Origin: Siccirubricoccus deserti
GTDB taxonomy: Bacteria; Pseudomonadota; Alphaproteobacteria; Acetobacterales; Acetobacteraceae
DNA: 64,000 bases
Reading direction: 5' to 3'
NCBI RefSeq assembly: GCF_014283215.1
Contig: NZ_JACOMF010000007.1
Coordinates: 62,001 to 126,000, forward strand
The translations under genes and the position numbers were made by a program. The notes beneath the pieces are model-generated. The model did not search any database. It saw nothing but the letters and a program-made list of their open reading frames with translations, and was not told the origin of the DNA. Numbering within the stretch: the first letter of the stretch is position 1; the number at the start of each line of letters is the position of its first letter. Below are positions 1-9,531 of the stretch, in pieces.

Positions 1-1436
1 AGAATGGCGGCCGGCGGCGCCCGGGCGAAATCCTCGGCGACGGTGCGGTAGACGAAGAACTCGGTGCGCGACATGGCGTGGCTGGGCCGGTAGCGGTGGC
101 CGCCATCCGGGCATTCGGCATTGACCCCCTGCAACAGCCAGAGGTTCATCGTCCGCAAGGTGGATTGCGCATGGGCGTAGTTCAGTGCCGGGTAGACCGG
201 GAAGATGTCGGGCGAGAGGACCAGCAGCCGCTCGCCATGCGCCTCGCGCTTCAGCAAGGCTGAGACGGCGCCGGCGCGCGACCAGGACCAGGTGATCTCC
301 CGCCACGGCGCCTCGGCCCCGGCGAAGCCGTGCAGGCCGATGGCGAATGCGGCGACCGCGGCGGCGCCGGGCGCCACGCCGGCCAGCCTGCCCGGCGGCA
401 GCGCCCATTCCAGCCAGCGCGCCGCCAGCACCACCGCCAGCAGCCCGGCGAAGATTCGCACCGGCAGGGCGTGATAGGTCCAGCCCTTGTGCTGCACCAC
501 CGCGGCCAGGGTGGCGCCCAGCGCCGCCAGCACCAGCACCCGGGGCAGCGCCCCCCAGCTTGGCCGGAAGGCGACGATGCCGAGCGGCAGCAGCAGCATC
601 AGCGCGGTGCCGAGCCGTTCCGTCAGCAGCACCTGCCACCAGGCGAAGCCGCCCAGTCCAAGGTAGAGATCCCGGATCAGCGGCAGGACCTGACCAAAAT
701 AGGCCGGGAAGGCCAGCGGAATGGCGACGAGATAGGCCAGCCAGAGCGCCGCCATCAGCCAGGGCACCGGATCCCGCACCGCCCGCCACGGCCCGCGGCC
801 GAGCAGCACCAGCAGCTCGACCAGCGCGGGGATGGCGAGGAAATGCGGCTTGAGGGCGAAGCCGAGTGCCGCCAGCGCCGCCGCGCCGAGGGTAATCCCG
901 GGCCCGCTCCCCACCCCCTCCAGCCGCCGCGCCGCGAGCAGCAGGTAGGGCAGCGCCAGCACCGCCATGAGGTGCTCGCGCTGGCCGAAATCATAGCTGG
1001 CGCTGAGGGTGAGCAAGGGCAGCACCACTGACAGCACGGCCGCCTCGATCGGCGCCTCCGCCCGGCCGCGGGCGAGCCGCAACGCCACCCCGGCGGCCAG
1101 GGCGCAGAGGCCGAGCAGGCAAAGCAGCAGCGCCGGCACCGCGCCGAGCGGGGTCCAGGCGCCGATCGCCGCCGGCAGCAGGGTCAGCACGAAGATCAGC
1201 GGCGGGTTGGCATCGATGAGGTCGATATAAAGCCGCTCGCCACCAAGCCAGCGTTCGGCGAAGCTCAGGATGGCGGCGACGTCGTGATTGAGCGGTGGCG
1301 ACAGCAGGGTAAGCAGGAAGCCGAGCGCCGGCACCAGCGCCAGCAGCCGCAACGCCCCGGCGGCGGTGCCCCGGGCGGCCGGCGCACTGTCCTCGGCGGC
1401 AAGCGGCGGGGTCGGGATATGATCGGCAATCGGCAT
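1..1436 (-). CDS. GT-C fold membrane glycosyltransferase-like protein (ArnT/PMT type), partial
   Basis: The frame is open from an ATG at 1436 to the left edge, giving 478 codons with no stop, so the C-terminus lies outside the window. The protein is strongly hydrophobic with many membrane spans. A charged first loop (residues about 50-80) carries the HD pair at 51-52 and the DANPPL motif at 75-80, which is typical of lipid-linked-sugar (GT39/GT83-like) transferases. Such enzymes use a polyprenyl-phosphate sugar on the outer face of the inner membrane. The gene diverges from a methyltransferase-GT2-SMR operon that could make and flip such a lipid-linked sugar, so a joint role in envelope glycan modification is inferred. 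The substrate cannot be read from the sequence. Confidence 0.72.
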   Translation of the reverse strand, partial: MPIADHIPTPPLAAEDSAPAARGTAAGALRLLALVPALGFLLTLLSPPLNHDVAAILSFAERWLGGERLYIDLIDANPPLIFVLTLLPAAIGAWTPLGAVPALLLCLLGLCALAAGVALRLARGRAEAPIEAAVLSVVLPLLTLSASYDFGQREHLMAVLALPYLLLAARRLEGVGSGPGITLGAAALAALGFALKPHFLAIPALVELLVLLGRGPWRAVRDPVPWLMAALWLAYLVAIPLAFPAYFGQVLPLIRDLYLGLGGFAWWQVLLTERLGTALMLLLPLGIVAFRPSWGALPRVLVLAALGATLAAVVQHKGWTYHALPVRIFAGLLAVVLAARWLEWALPPGRLAGVAPGAAAVAAFAIGLHGFAGAEAPWREITWSWSRAGAVSALLKREAHGERLLVLSPDIFPVYPALNYAHAQSTLRTMNLWLLQGVNAECPDGGHRYRPSHAMSRTEFFVYRTVAEDFARAPPAAI

Positions 1437-1611
1437 GATGGCGGATCATTGGTTGCCACGCGATGATTGCGCAATTGCGATTATGGCCGCGGTGCGGCGA
1501 ACGTGTGCAGCTTTCGCGGCACGGAATCACCTTTTTGCGTGCGATCAACTCGCGCGACCGTTTTGATACCGCGCCTTGTTCCCGCAGGTGCTGCTATGCC
1601 AGAAGCGGGCC

Positions 1612-2424
1612 GTGGAACCCGCTGAATACGAACTGATGGACGCAGCCGAGGACGGGATGTGGTGGTACCGCAGCCTGCACGGCGAAGTCCTCGACACGCT
1701 CGATGCCGCCGGGGCCCGTCCCGGGTGGCTGCTCGATGCCGGCTGCGGCACCGGAGGCTTCCTTGCGCGCCTCTGCGCCGCGCGGCCGGGGCAGCGGGCA
1801 ATCGGGCTGGAGTATTTTCCAGAGGCTGCCAGCCGGGCGGCGGCCAAGGCTGGTGTGCCGGTCAGCGTCGGTTCGGTCAATGCGCTGCCTTTCGCCGATG
1901 CCAGCTTCACCATCGTGGTAAGCCTCGACGTGCTGTCGCATGACGCGGTCGACCCCGAGCAGGCGCTGGCCGAAATGCGTCGGGTGCTGGCCCCGGGCGG
2001 GCTGCTGGTGGTAAACTTGCCGGCTTTCGACTGGTTACGCTCGGCGCATGACCTCCGGGTGCACAATGCCCGGCGCTTTACCGCCGGCAGCGCCAGCGCG
2101 CTGCTGCAGGCCGCCGGCTTCACCATGATCCAGCCGCGCTACTGGAACGCGCTGCTGCTGCCGTTGATGGTGGTGCAGCGGAAGCTGCTGGCGCGGGCGC
2201 CCGACCATGGCTCGGATGTCGCCCCGCTACCGGGCTGGCTGAACCGCAGCCTGGCGGCGGTGACCTGGCTGGAACGTCGCTTGCAGCGCTGGGGCGCGCG
2301 TTGGAACCTCGCCTTCCCGGCCGGCGGCTCGGTCCTGGTCAGCGCCATCCGCCCGTCCACGGTGACGAGCTTCGCCCCGCCGGAACCCGCCCGCCACGCA
2401 ACCCTGGCCATGACCAGCCGATGA
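1612..2424 (+). CDS. class I SAM-dependent methyltransferase
   Basis: About 270 residues. The SAM-binding glycine motif DAGCGTG is at residues 42-48, followed by an acidic strand end (GLEYF) and the post-I region LPFADASF, all typical of Methyltransf_11. A GTG at 1612 with AGAAG 6 bp upstream is chosen as start; an in-frame TTG at 1576 would add 12 residues and ATG 1636 would remove 8. The stop overlaps the start of the next gene (ATGA), so it is translationally coupled to the GT2 enzyme. The methyl acceptor is unknown; context suggests a lipid-linked sugar or envelope glycan intermediate. Confidence 0.8.
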   Translation: MEPAEYELMDAAEDGMWWYRSLHGEVLDTLDAAGARPGWLLDAGCGTGGFLARLCAARPGQRAIGLEYFPEAASRAAAKAGVPVSVGSVNALPFADASFTIVVSLDVLSHDAVDPEQALAEMRRVLAPGGLLVVNLPAFDWLRSAHDLRVHNARRFTAGSASALLQAAGFTMIQPRYWNALLLPLMVVQRKLLARAPDHGSDVAPLPGWLNRSLAAVTWLERRLQRWGARWNLAFPAGGSVLVSAIRPSTVTSFAPPEPARHATLAMTSR

Positions 2425-3443
2425 GGACCCCAATGGCCTATCCGCTTAGCGAATTCCCGGCCGATCATCCGGTCGGGCTGTCGATCGTCGTCCCCGTGTA
2501 CCGCGGCGCCGCGACGGTGGGGAAACTGGTCGCGGCGCTTTCGGCGCTGAGACCCGCCGGGGGGCTTGAAATCGTCCTGGTGAATGACGGCAGCCCGGAC
2601 AATTCGGGCGAGGTCTGCCGCGAGTTGGCGCGCACCGCGACGGTGCCGCTGACCTATCTGGAGCATGCGCGGAATTTCGGCGAGCATAATGCGGTCATGA
2701 CCGGGCTGCGGCATGCCCGCGGCGCCTATGTCATCACCATGGACGACGACCTCCAGAACCCGCCGGAGGAAGTCGTCAAGCTGTACGATCATGCGCGGCT
2801 GGGCGGCTGGGACGTGGTCTACACCCGCTACGCGGAGAAGCAGCACGAGGGCTGGCGCAACCTCGGCAGCCGCTTCGCCAACCGGGTGGCGGATGCGCTG
2901 CTGGACAAGCCGAAGGGGCTCTACCTCTGCTCCTTCCGCTGCATGAACGCCTTCGTGGTGCGGCAGATCAGCAATTACCGCGGGCCCTACCCCTATGTGG
3001 ACGGGCTGATCATGCAGGTCACCCAGCGGATCGACAGCATCGAGGTGAAGCACCTGGCGCGCGCCGAGGGCCGGTCCAACTACACGCTGAAGCGTCTGGT
3101 GCTGCTGTGGCTGAACCTGGCGACGAACTTCTCCGTCCTGCCGCTGCGGCTGGCGATCCTGGCCGGGGTGGTGATGGGCATATTGGGGCTGGCCGGCGCG
3201 GTGATGGTGGTGCTGGAGGCGGTGGTGACCGGAACGCCCTCCGGCTGGGCCTCCTCGATGATGACGACATTGCTGGTGGCTGGCGTGCAATTCCTCATCC
3301 TCGGCGTGCTTGGCGAATACGTCGGCCGTGCCTTCCTCTCGGCCAATGGCAAGCCGCAGGGCGTGGTGCGGGAGGTGATCGCGGCGCGCGATCCGGAGCC
3401 CCAGGCGACCCCGCTGCGCGTCCCGGAGCAGGTTGTTCGATGA
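2421..3443 (+). CDS. glycosyltransferase family 2, polyprenyl-phosphate sugar synthase-like (ArnC/GtrB type)
   Basis: 340 residues. The GT-A domain begins LSIVVPVYRG, has the VNDGSPD nucleotide-binding loop at about 54-60 and the metal-binding MDDDLQNPPEE motif at 107-117. Two C-terminal hydrophobic hairpins (about 235-320) anchor it in the inner membrane, as in ArnC, GtrB and DPM1-like enzymes that move a sugar from a nucleotide onto undecaprenyl phosphate. The ATG at 2421 overlaps the preceding stop by 4 bp; an ATG at 2433 is also possible. It overlaps the SMR gene the same way. The sugar is not identifiable. Confidence 0.88.
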   Translation: MRTPMAYPLSEFPADHPVGLSIVVPVYRGAATVGKLVAALSALRPAGGLEIVLVNDGSPDNSGEVCRELARTATVPLTYLEHARNFGEHNAVMTGLRHARGAYVITMDDDLQNPPEEVVKLYDHARLGGWDVVYTRYAEKQHEGWRNLGSRFANRVADALLDKPKGLYLCSFRCMNAFVVRQISNYRGPYPYVDGLIMQVTQRIDSIEVKHLARAEGRSNYTLKRLVLLWLNLATNFSVLPLRLAILAGVVMGILGLAGAVMVVLEAVVTGTPSGWASSMMTTLLVAGVQFLILGVLGEYVGRAFLSANGKPQGVVREVIAARDPEPQATPLRVPEQVVR

Positions 3444-3778
3444 CCCTTTATTGGTTGGCGCTGGTGGCGGCGATCTGCACCTCGCTCGGCGGCCAGGTGC
3501 TGCTGAAAGCGGGAGCGATGGGCGAGGGCGATTTCTTCACCCAGGTCTTCCGCCCGGCGACGATCATCGGGCTGATGGCCTACGGCGGGGCAGCCTTCCT
3601 CTATATCATCGCACTGCGCCGCATCCCGATGAGCGTCGCTTTGCCCTGCACCGCGGCCAGCTATGTCGCGGTGGCGGTGATCGGCCATTTCATGTTCGGC
3701 GAGGCGCTGGGCGCGCAGAAGCTGGCGGCCATCGCGCTGATATGTGGCGGGGTGCTGCTGCTGGCGGCAGCGGCTTAG
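3440..3778 (+). CDS. SMR/EamA-type small membrane transporter (ArnE-like flippase subunit)
   Basis: 112 residues, four predicted transmembrane helices, ending LICGGVLLLAAAA. Length and pattern match SMR family members and the ArnE/ArnF half-flippases. The start overlaps the GT2 stop by 4 bp. Directly after a polyprenyl-phosphate glycosyltransferase, and divergent from a GT-C enzyme, the simplest reading is a flippase for the lipid-linked sugar rather than a drug pump. The TAG stop is part of a 17-bp repeat shared with position 38489-38505. Confidence 0.75.
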   Translation: MTLYWLALVAAICTSLGGQVLLKAGAMGEGDFFTQVFRPATIIGLMAYGGAAFLYIIALRRIPMSVALPCTAASYVAVAVIGHFMFGEALGAQKLAAIALICGGVLLLAAAA

Positions 3779-3795
3779 AGCAGATCGCCGCACAG

Positions 3796-3891
3796 ACTCT
3801 ATACCCCAAAGACCACAGCAAGGCGGAGCGGTTCATCCAAACCAGCATCCGTGACTGGGCCCAGAGCCCCGCCCTTTCAAACCGCCGCTGA
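3796..3891 (+). pseudogene. IS481/IS3-type transposase fragment (C-terminal rve region)
   Basis: A 31-codon stretch reads TLYPKDHSKAERFIQTSIRD and continues WAQSP. This matches the end of the DDE integrase core of IS481/IS3 transposases, where the usual text is YxPxTNGKAERFIQTxLxEWA. No start, no N-terminal domain and no terminal repeats are visible, so it is a scrap left by a deleted element. It lies 18 bp after the SMR gene. Confidence 0.6.
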
Positions 3892-4200
3892 CTGAACCCG
3901 CACCATACCCCCTTGGTTGCACAAGTAGAACACAATCAAGCCCCCTCCGCTCTCAAGGGCATCCCCCATCAGACGGATCTCCAGCGACAACCGCTTTGGC
4001 AGCGACAGCCAGGCGATGCCGGGCCGGCTGGAAGCCGCAACCGCGTGTCGCCGGTGCCACGGCGAAGATCGTTGTATCCGCACCCCTCGAAACGGCTTCC
4101 CATCACCGCTGCGTTGCCGCAATTTCCCTGGGCAGGACGCGACCTTGGGGGGCTGGTGGCATCGCTGCCGGCAGGGTCGCCAAGGCTGCAGGGGAGTAAG
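3892..4200. other. intergenic stretch without a recognised gene
   Basis: 309 bp between the transposase scrap and the TM2 gene. It is less GC-rich than its surroundings at its left end. Frames are open on both strands but none shows a recognisable domain. It is probably further debris of the element at 3796-3891 plus the promoter of the TM2 gene, which has a good ribosome site (GGGGAG) just before 4201. Confidence 0.3.
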
Positions 4201-4476
4201 ATGGACGCCGTTTTGTTTCCGGGTGCCCGCCGTTCGGTGGGACTCGCCTATGTGCTCTGGGCGCTGTTCGGCCTGTTCGGCCTGCACCGCCTCTACCTTG
4301 GCCGCAATGCCTCGGCGGCCGGAATGGCCGCCATCACCATCCTCTCCGTCCCGCTGATCTGGAGCGGGCTCGGCCTGCTCGGCTTCGTCGCCACCGGCAC
4401 CTGGGCGCTGGCCGACGCACTGCTGATCCCGAGCATGGCCCGCGAGGTGAATGAGGCGATTCCCGCCGCCGCCTGA
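4201..4476 (+). CDS. TM2 domain-containing protein
   Basis: 91 residues. The segment YVLWALFGLFGLHRLYLGR followed by a second hydrophobic helix and a third segment (TGTWALADALLIPSM) is the TM2 domain layout: two helices joined by a short turn with a conserved charged/aromatic motif. The start at 4201 follows GGGGAG with suitable spacing. The gene stands alone between an IS scrap and the convergent gatB. TM2 proteins have no settled biochemical function. Confidence 0.85.
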   Translation: MDAVLFPGARRSVGLAYVLWALFGLFGLHRLYLGRNASAAGMAAITILSVPLIWSGLGLLGFVATGTWALADALLIPSMAREVNEAIPAAA

Positions 4477-4666
4477 CCCAATCAGGGCCAAGCCCCCGCT
4501 GGTCCTGATCCCGCTACCCGTGCGTCAATCGCGGTCTGCCTGGCAGCGCGCCCACGCCTCGCTTCGCTTGGCCGCAAGCTGATTCAGGTCAGCGCGGCTG
4601 TGCGGATGCGGAGCTTCCAATGGTGCGAATCGGGCATCCGCTGCGCGATTCAATGCCAGAAGCAGG

Positions 4667-4699
4667 GTGAGGTCCGGACATCCGGCATGCCGACCTCAC
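4667..4699 (-). terminator. possible terminator downstream of gatB
   Basis: An 8-bp perfect inverted repeat (GTGAGGTC ... GACCTCAC) with a 17-nt loop lies about 60 bp beyond the gatB stop in the transcribed direction. There is no clear U-tract, so this is a candidate only. Confidence 0.35.
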
Positions 4700-4761
4700 G
4701 CCGCACTCTGCACCCGATGCAGGCGGCACGGCCACCGTCCCGTGCCTGCCTGTCTTCAGCC

Positions 4762-6210
4762 TCAGCCGAGCTTCTTCTTCACCACCTCATTCACCAGCGC
4801 CGGGTTGCCCTTGCCCTGCATCGCCTTCATCACCTGGCCGACGAAGAAGCCGAACAGCTTCTCCTTGCCGGCGCGGTACTCGGCGACCTTGTCGGCGTTG
4901 GCCTCAAGCACCTGGTCCACCATCCGCTCGATCGCGCCGGTATCCGTCACCTGCCGCAGCCCGCGTTCCTGGACAATGGCGCCAGGCGACTTGCCGGTCT
5001 CGATCATCGCCTCGAACACCGTCTTGGCAAGCGTTCCCGACAGCGTCTTGTTGGCCAGCAAATCGAGCAGCGCGCCGAGGTGCTCGGCCGGCACCGGCGG
5101 CTCGGCGATGCTGGTCTTGGTGCGGTTGATGGCGGCGAAGAGATCGCCGGTCACCCAATTCGCCGCAACCTTTGCGTCGCGGCCCTGCGCCACCGTCTCG
5201 AAATAGGCGGCGGTCTCCTTCTCCAGGGTCAGCACATGCGCATCGTAGGGCGAGAGCCCCATCGCCACGTAGCGGGCGCGCCGTGCATCCGGAAGTTCGG
5301 GCAGCGTCGCCTTCAGGCCCTCGACCCACTCCGCTTCCAGCACCAGCGGCGGCAGGTCGGGGTCGGGGAAGTAGCGGTAGTCATGCGCATCCTCCTTGCT
5401 CCGCATGGAGCGGGTGACGCCGCGGCCGGTGTCGAACAGCCGGGTCTCCTGGTCGACGCTGCCGCCGGATTCCCACACTTCGATCTGCCGCCGCGCCTCG
5501 GCCTCCACCGCCTGCATGACGAAGCGGATGGAGTTGACGTTCTTCACCTCGCAGCGGGTGCGGTACGCCTCGCCGGCCTTGCGGACGGAGACGTTGACGT
5601 CGGCCCGCATCGAGCCCTCGTCCATGTTGCCGTCGCAGGTGCCGAGATAGCGGAGGATCTGCCGCAGCTTGGTCAGATAGGCGCCGGCCTCCTCGGGCGA
5701 ACGCATGTCCGGCTCGCTCACGATCTCCATCAAGGCGACGCCGGAGCGGTTGAGGTCGATGAAGCTCTTCGTCGGATGCTGGTCGTGCAGCGACTTGCCG
5801 GCATCCTGCTCCAGATGGAGCCGGGTGATGCCGATGGTCTTGGTGCTGCCGTCCGCCAGTTCAATCTCGATGGCGCCGGTGCCGACGATCGGGTGGGCGT
5901 ACTGGCTGATCTGGTAGCCCTGCGGCAGGTCGGCGTAGAAGTAGTTCTTGCGGTCGAAGCGCGACCACAGGTTGATCTGCGCCTTGAGGCCGAGGCCGGT
6001 GCGCACCGCCTGCGCCACGCATTCCCGGTTGATCACCGGCAGCATGCCGGGGAAGCCGGCATCGACGAAGCTGACCTGGCTGTTCGGCGCCGCCCCGAAG
6101 GCAGTGGCGGCGCCGCTGAACAGCTTGGCGTTGCTGGTGACCTGGGCGTGGACCTCCAGGCCGCAGACGATTTCCCAGGGGCCGGTCGCCCCTTCGATGG
6201 TGAAGCTCAT
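4762..6210 (-). CDS. gatB: Asp-tRNA(Asn)/Glu-tRNA(Gln) amidotransferase subunit B
   Basis: 482 residues, standard length. The N-terminus [13 protein letters not shown] starts the GatB kinase-like domain, which phosphorylates the misacylated Glu/Asp-t[12 protein letters not shown] and [15 protein letters not shown] are family signatures. The C-terminal YqeY/tail region (from about 330) that grips the tRNA is present and ends [15 protein letters not shown]. The start overlaps the gatA stop (ATGA). Last gene of the gatC-gatA-gatB operon, implying that this organism makes Gln-tRNA and/or Asn-tRNA by transamidation. Confidence 0.97.
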   Translation of the reverse strand: MSFTIEGATGPWEIVCGLEVHAQVTSNAKLFSGAATAFGAAPNSQVSFVDAGFPGMLPVINRECVAQAVRTGLGLKAQINLWSRFDRKNYFYADLPQGYQISQYAHPIVGTGAIEIELADGSTKTIGITRLHLEQDAGKSLHDQHPTKSFIDLNRSGVALMEIVSEPDMRSPEEAGAYLTKLRQILRYLGTCDGNMDEGSMRADVNVSVRKAGEAYRTRCEVKNVNSIRFVMQAVEAEARRQIEVWESGGSVDQETRLFDTGRGVTRSMRSKEDAHDYRYFPDPDLPPLVLEAEWVEGLKATLPELPDARRARYVAMGLSPYDAHVLTLEKETAAYFETVAQGRDAKVAANWVTGDLFAAINRTKTSIAEPPVPAEHLGALLDLLANKTLSGTLAKTVFEAMIETGKSPGAIVQERGLRQVTDTGAIERMVDQVLEANADKVAEYRAGKEKLFGFFVGQVMKAMQGKGNPALVNEVVKKKLG

Positions 6211-7688
6211 GCCCCTGCCCTCAGCCTGGGAAGTGCGGTGAAGTCCGCCGCCTGTTCAATGGCGTTGCCGACGGCGAAGACCGTCTCCTCATCGAAGGCC
6301 CGCCCGATCACCTGCAGGCCGAGCGGCAGCCCCTGGGCATCCAGCCCCGACGGCACCGAGAGCCCTGGCAACCCCGCCAGGTTCGCCGTCACGGTGAAGA
6401 CGTCGTTCAGGTACATCGTCACCGGGTCGTCCTGCTTCTCGTCCATCCCGAAGGCCGCGCTCGGGGTGGCAGGCGTGACGATGGCATCGACATTGGCGAA
6501 GGCTTGGTCGAAGTCACGCTTGATGAGCGCGCGGATCTTCTGCGCCTTCAGGTAATAGGCGTCGTAGTAGCCGGCGCTCAGCACATAGGTGCCGATCATG
6601 ATTCGCCGCCGCACCTCGGCGCCGAAGCCAGCGGCACGGGTGCGTTCATAGAGGTCCTTCAGGTCGGCGCCCTTCTCGCGCCGGCCGAAGCGCACGCCGT
6701 CGTAGCGGGCGAGGTTGGAGGAAGCCTCCGCCGGCGCCACGATGTAGTAGGTCGGCAGCGCGTATTTTGTGTGCGGCAGGCTGATCTCGACCGTCTCGGC
6801 ACCCTGCTCGCGCAGCCAGGCGAGGCCCTGTTCCCAAAGCGCCTCGATCTCCGGCGGCGTGCCCTCCAGCCGGTATTCCTTCGGCACGCCGATCCGCAGC
6901 CCCTTCACCCCGCGGGCGCAGGCCGCGGCGAAATCCGGCACCGGCACATCGGCGCTGGTGCTGTCCTTCGGGTCGAAACCGGCCATGCTGCGCAGCAGGA
7001 TGGCGCAATCCTCCACCGTGCGGGCAACCGGCCCGGCCTGGTCGAGGCTGGAGGCGAAGGCGACGATGCCGAAGCGGCTGCACCGCCCATAGGTCGGCTT
7101 GATGCCGGCGATGCCGCAGAAGGCCGCCGGCTGGCGGATCGACCCGCCGGTGTCGGTCGCCGTCGCCCCCAGCGCCAGCCGCGCCGCCACCGCCGCCGCC
7201 GAGCCGCCGGAGGAGCCGCCCGGCACCAGCCGCGTATCGGGGTCGTTGGCGCGGGACCAGGGGTTCTCCACCGGCCCGAAGGCGCTGGTGGTATTCGACG
7301 ACCCCATGGCGAACTCGTCCAGATTCACCTTGCCGAGGAACACCGCCCCGTCGCGCAGCAAATTGCCCGAGACGGTGCTCTCATAGGGCGGGATGAAATT
7401 ATCGAGGATCCGGCTGCCCGCGGTGGTGCGCACCCCGGCGGTGCAGAACAGGTCCTTGATGGCAAGCGGCACGCCTTCCAGCGGCCCGGCCACGCCTGCC
7501 GCCCGGCGCGCGTCGCTGGCCTTGGCCTGGGCCAGCGCCTGCTCCGCGGTGACGGTGACATAGGCGTTGAGCCGCGGGTTCAGCGCGGTGATGGCATCGA
7601 GATGCGCCTGGGTGAGCTCGACGCTGGTCAGCAGCCCCTCGTTCAGCGCCTCGATGGCGCCGCGCAGGGTGAAATCGGTCGGGTGCAT
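6207..7688 (-). CDS. gatA: Asp-tRNA(Asn)/Glu-tRNA(Gln) amidotransferase subunit A
   Basis: 493 residues. Amidase-signature enzyme that frees ammonia from glutamine for GatB. The Ser-cisSer-Lys triad is visible: Lys78 in LAIKDLFC, Ser about 159 in PGGSSGGS and nucleophile Ser183 in [11 protein letters not shown]. The start [10 protein letters not shown] at 7688 shares one base with the gatC stop (TGATG), so translation is coupled; the frame extends further upstream only across gatC and is not used. The stop overlaps gatB by 4 bp. Confidence 0.97.
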   Translation of the reverse strand: MHPTDFTLRGAIEALNEGLLTSVELTQAHLDAITALNPRLNAYVTVTAEQALAQAKASDARRAAGVAGPLEGVPLAIKDLFCTAGVRTTAGSRILDNFIPPYESTVSGNLLRDGAVFLGKVNLDEFAMGSSNTTSAFGPVENPWSRANDPDTRLVPGGSSGGSAAAVAARLALGATATDTGGSIRQPAAFCGIAGIKPTYGRCSRFGIVAFASSLDQAGPVARTVEDCAILLRSMAGFDPKDSTSADVPVPDFAAACARGVKGLRIGVPKEYRLEGTPPEIEALWEQGLAWLREQGAETVEISLPHTKYALPTYYIVAPAEASSNLARYDGVRFGRREKGADLKDLYERTRAAGFGAEVRRRIMIGTYVLSAGYYDAYYLKAQKIRALIKRDFDQAFANVDAIVTPATPSAAFGMDEKQDDPVTMYLNDVFTVTANLAGLPGLSVPSGLDAQGLPLGLQVIGRAFDEETVFAVGNAIEQAADFTALPRLRAGA

Positions 7689-7975
7689 CACTCGACCACC
7701 TTCGGCACGCCGAAATATTCGCCCTCGCGGTCCGGCGCATTGGCCAGGACCTGCTCGGGGATGCCGCCGTCCGTCACCGCATCCTCGCGCATCCGCAGCG
7801 ACACGGCGCCGCCGCCGGCCATCGGCTCGACGCCCTCGGTGTCCACCGCCTGCAATTGCTCGATCCAGCCGAGGATGCCGTTGAGCTCCGCCTGCATGCG
7901 CGGCACCTCCGGCTCCTCCAGCCGGATGCGGGCAAGCGAGGCAATTCGCCGGACGGTGGCGGTATCGAGCGACAT
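7688..7975 (-). CDS. gatC: Asp-tRNA(Asn)/Glu-tRNA(Gln) amidotransferase subunit C
   Basis: 95 residues, usual size. Begins [20 protein letters not shown], the hallmark of the GatC helical N-terminus, and ends with [11 protein letters not shown], the belt that wraps between GatA and GatB. First gene of the operon. Only 44 bp separate it from the divergent ruvX. Confidence 0.96.
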   Translation of the reverse strand: MSLDTATVRRIASLARIRLEEPEVPRMQAELNGILGWIEQLQAVDTEGVEPMAGGGAVSLRMREDAVTDGGIPEQVLANAPDREGEYFGVPKVVE

Positions 7976-8006
7976 GGGGGCTTCCCGTACGAACTGAGCT
8001 GAGGGC

Positions 8007-8012
8007 TATAAG
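8007..8012 (+). promoter_or_regulatory. candidate -10 element for ruvX (possible leaderless start)
   Basis: TATAAG sits 7 bp before the ruvX ATG in the only AT-rich patch of the 44-bp gatC/ruvX divergent gap. If used, transcription would begin at or next to the start codon. No ribosome site precedes the ATG and no good -35 box is seen. Confidence 0.3.
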
Positions 8013-8019
8013 GCCCGCC

Positions 8020-8499
8020 ATGACGCTCTTCAACCTGACCGAGTTGCGGGCGGCGCTGCCGCGCGGGCAACGGCTCATCGGCCTCGATCCGGGGGCGAAG
8101 CAGATCGGCGTGGCGCTGTCCGATGTCTCGCTGATGCTGGCCAGCCCCTATGGCGCGCTGAAGCGGGGCAAGTTGGCCGCCAATGCGGCGGAGGTGGTGG
8201 CGATCGCCCGGAAGGAGGGCGCCGGGGGGCTGGTGGTCGGGCTGCCGCTGGGGATGGATGGCAGCTTCGGCCCGGCGGCGCAGGCGGCGAAGGACTGGGC
8301 CATGGCGCTGAGCACGGCCACCGGCCTGCCGGCGGCGCTGTGGGATGAGCGGCTGAGCAGCGCGGCGGTGAACCGGATGCTGGTGGGGGAGATGGATCTC
8401 AGCCGGGCGAAGCGCGCGGCAGTGGTGGACAGGGCGGCGGCGGCCTGGATGCTGCAGGCGGCGCTGGACGGGTCGCGGGGCACTCCGTCGCCGGGCTGA
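8020..8499 (+). CDS. ruvX: Holliday junction resolvase-like RuvX (YqgF family)
   Basis: 159 residues with the RNase H-like fold of the YqgF family: the first catalytic Asp in [17 protein letters not shown] (about 20-36), the [11 protein letters not shown] strand, LWDERLSS (acidic residue) and the closing [14 protein letters not shown] helix with a further Asp. The family acts in 16S rRNA 5' end processing and possibly in junction resolution. Divergent from gatCAB and upstream of pyrB. Confidence 0.92.
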   Translation: MTLFNLTELRAALPRGQRLIGLDPGAKQIGVALSDVSLMLASPYGALKRGKLAANAAEVVAIARKEGAGGLVVGLPLGMDGSFGPAAQAAKDWAMALSTATGLPAALWDERLSSAAVNRMLVGEMDLSRAKRAAVVDRAAAAWMLQAALDGSRGTPSPG

Positions 8500-8580
8500 C
8501 CTCGCCCGTCCCGAGACGGCTTCCCCCGCCGCCCCGGCCGGGGCTACACCCTACCCCGCCCGGCCGGACGATCAGCACGC

Positions 8581-9531
8581 ATGTCATTCTCCTTCCCGAT
8601 CCTTCCCGATGGCCATCTCCTCGCCATCGAGGGGCTGGAGCCGCCGCATATCGGCGCCCTGCTCGATCTGGCCGAGAGCTATGCCCTGCTCAATCGCCAG
8701 GGAAAGACCCAGCGCGACCTGCTGAAGGGCCGCACCCTGATCAACCTGTTCTTCGAGGACAGCACCCGCACCCGCACCAGCTTCGAGCTGGCCGGCAAGC
8801 GGCTCGGTGCCGATGTCATCAACATGTCGGTCTCCACCTCCTCGGTGAACAAGGGCGAGACGCTGATCGACACGGCCACCACCCTCAACGCCATGCATTG
8901 CGACCTGCTGGTGATCCGCCACGCCCAGTCCGGCGCCCCGGCACTGCTCTCCCAGAAGGTGTCTGCCAGCGTCATCAACGCCGGCGACGGCACGCATGAG
9001 CATCCGACCCAGGCGTTGCTGGACGCGCTGACCATCCGCCGCCGCAAGGGCAGGCTGGAGGGGCTGACGGTCGCCATCTGCGGCGATGTGCTGCACAGCC
9101 GCGTCGCACGCTCCAACATCCACCTGCTGACCGCGATGAACTGCCGCGTCCGGCTCATCGGCCCGCCGACCCTGATCCCGGCCGAGGCGGCGCGGCTTGG
9201 TGTCGAGGTGTTCCACGACATGAAGGCAGGGCTCGCCGGCGCCGATGTGGTGATGATGCTGCGGCTGCAGAGGGAACGGATGACCGGCGGCTTGGTGCCA
9301 TCCTCGCGCGAGTTCTTCCGCTTCTACGGGCTGGATGCCGAGAAGCTGGCCTGGGCAAAGCCGGATGCCATCGTCATGCACCCGGGGCCAATGAATCGCG
9401 GCATCGAGATCGACAGCGCCATCGCCGACGACCCGGAGCGCAGCGTGATCGGCGAACAGGTAGAAATGGGCGTCGCCTGCCGGATGGCGGTGCTGGACGT
9501 GCTGGCGCGGGACCTGCGGCGCAATGTCTGA
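8581..9531 (+). CDS. pyrB: aspartate carbamoyltransferase catalytic subunit
   Basis: 316 residues, typical length. Carbamoyl-phosphate loop [12 protein letters not shown] at 58-69, the [10 protein letters not shown] loop at 89-98 that reaches into the neighbouring active site, [10 protein letters not shown] at 141-150 and the aspartate-site segment MLRLQRERM. It condenses carbamoyl phosphate and aspartate, the committed step of pyrimidine synthesis. It overlaps the dihydroorotase-like gene by 8 bp. No pyrI is present; in such species assembly may depend on the PyrC-like partner. Confidence 0.96.
   Translation: MSFSFPILPDGHLLAIEGLEPPHIGALLDLAESYALLNRQGKTQRDLLKGRTLINLFFEDSTRTRTSFELAGKRLGADVINMSVSTSSVNKGETLIDTATTLNAMHCDLLVIRHAQSGAPALLSQKVSASVINAGDGTHEHPTQALLDALTIRRRKGRLEGLTVAICGDVLHSRVARSNIHLLTAMNCRVRLIGPPTLIPAEAARLGVEVFHDMKAGLAGADVVMMLRLQRERMTGGLVPSSREFFRFYGLDAEKLAWAKPDAIVMHPGPMNRGIEIDSAIADDPERSVIGEQVEMGVACRMAVLDVLARDLRRNV

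Noticed and set aside
2301-2420. 40-codon N-terminal extension of the GT2 gene
   Set aside because: It overlaps the methyltransferase coding region in another frame and adds no conserved sequence; the ATGA junction gives the natural start.
3877-4491. 204-codon minus-strand frame over the TM2 gene and its upstream gap
   Set aside because: No recognisable domain; the plus-strand TM2 gene explains its 3' half.
4600-6555. 651-codon plus-strand open frame
   Set aside because: Shadow of gatB on the opposite strand; the His/Leu/Arg-rich translation has no domain and gatB is certain.
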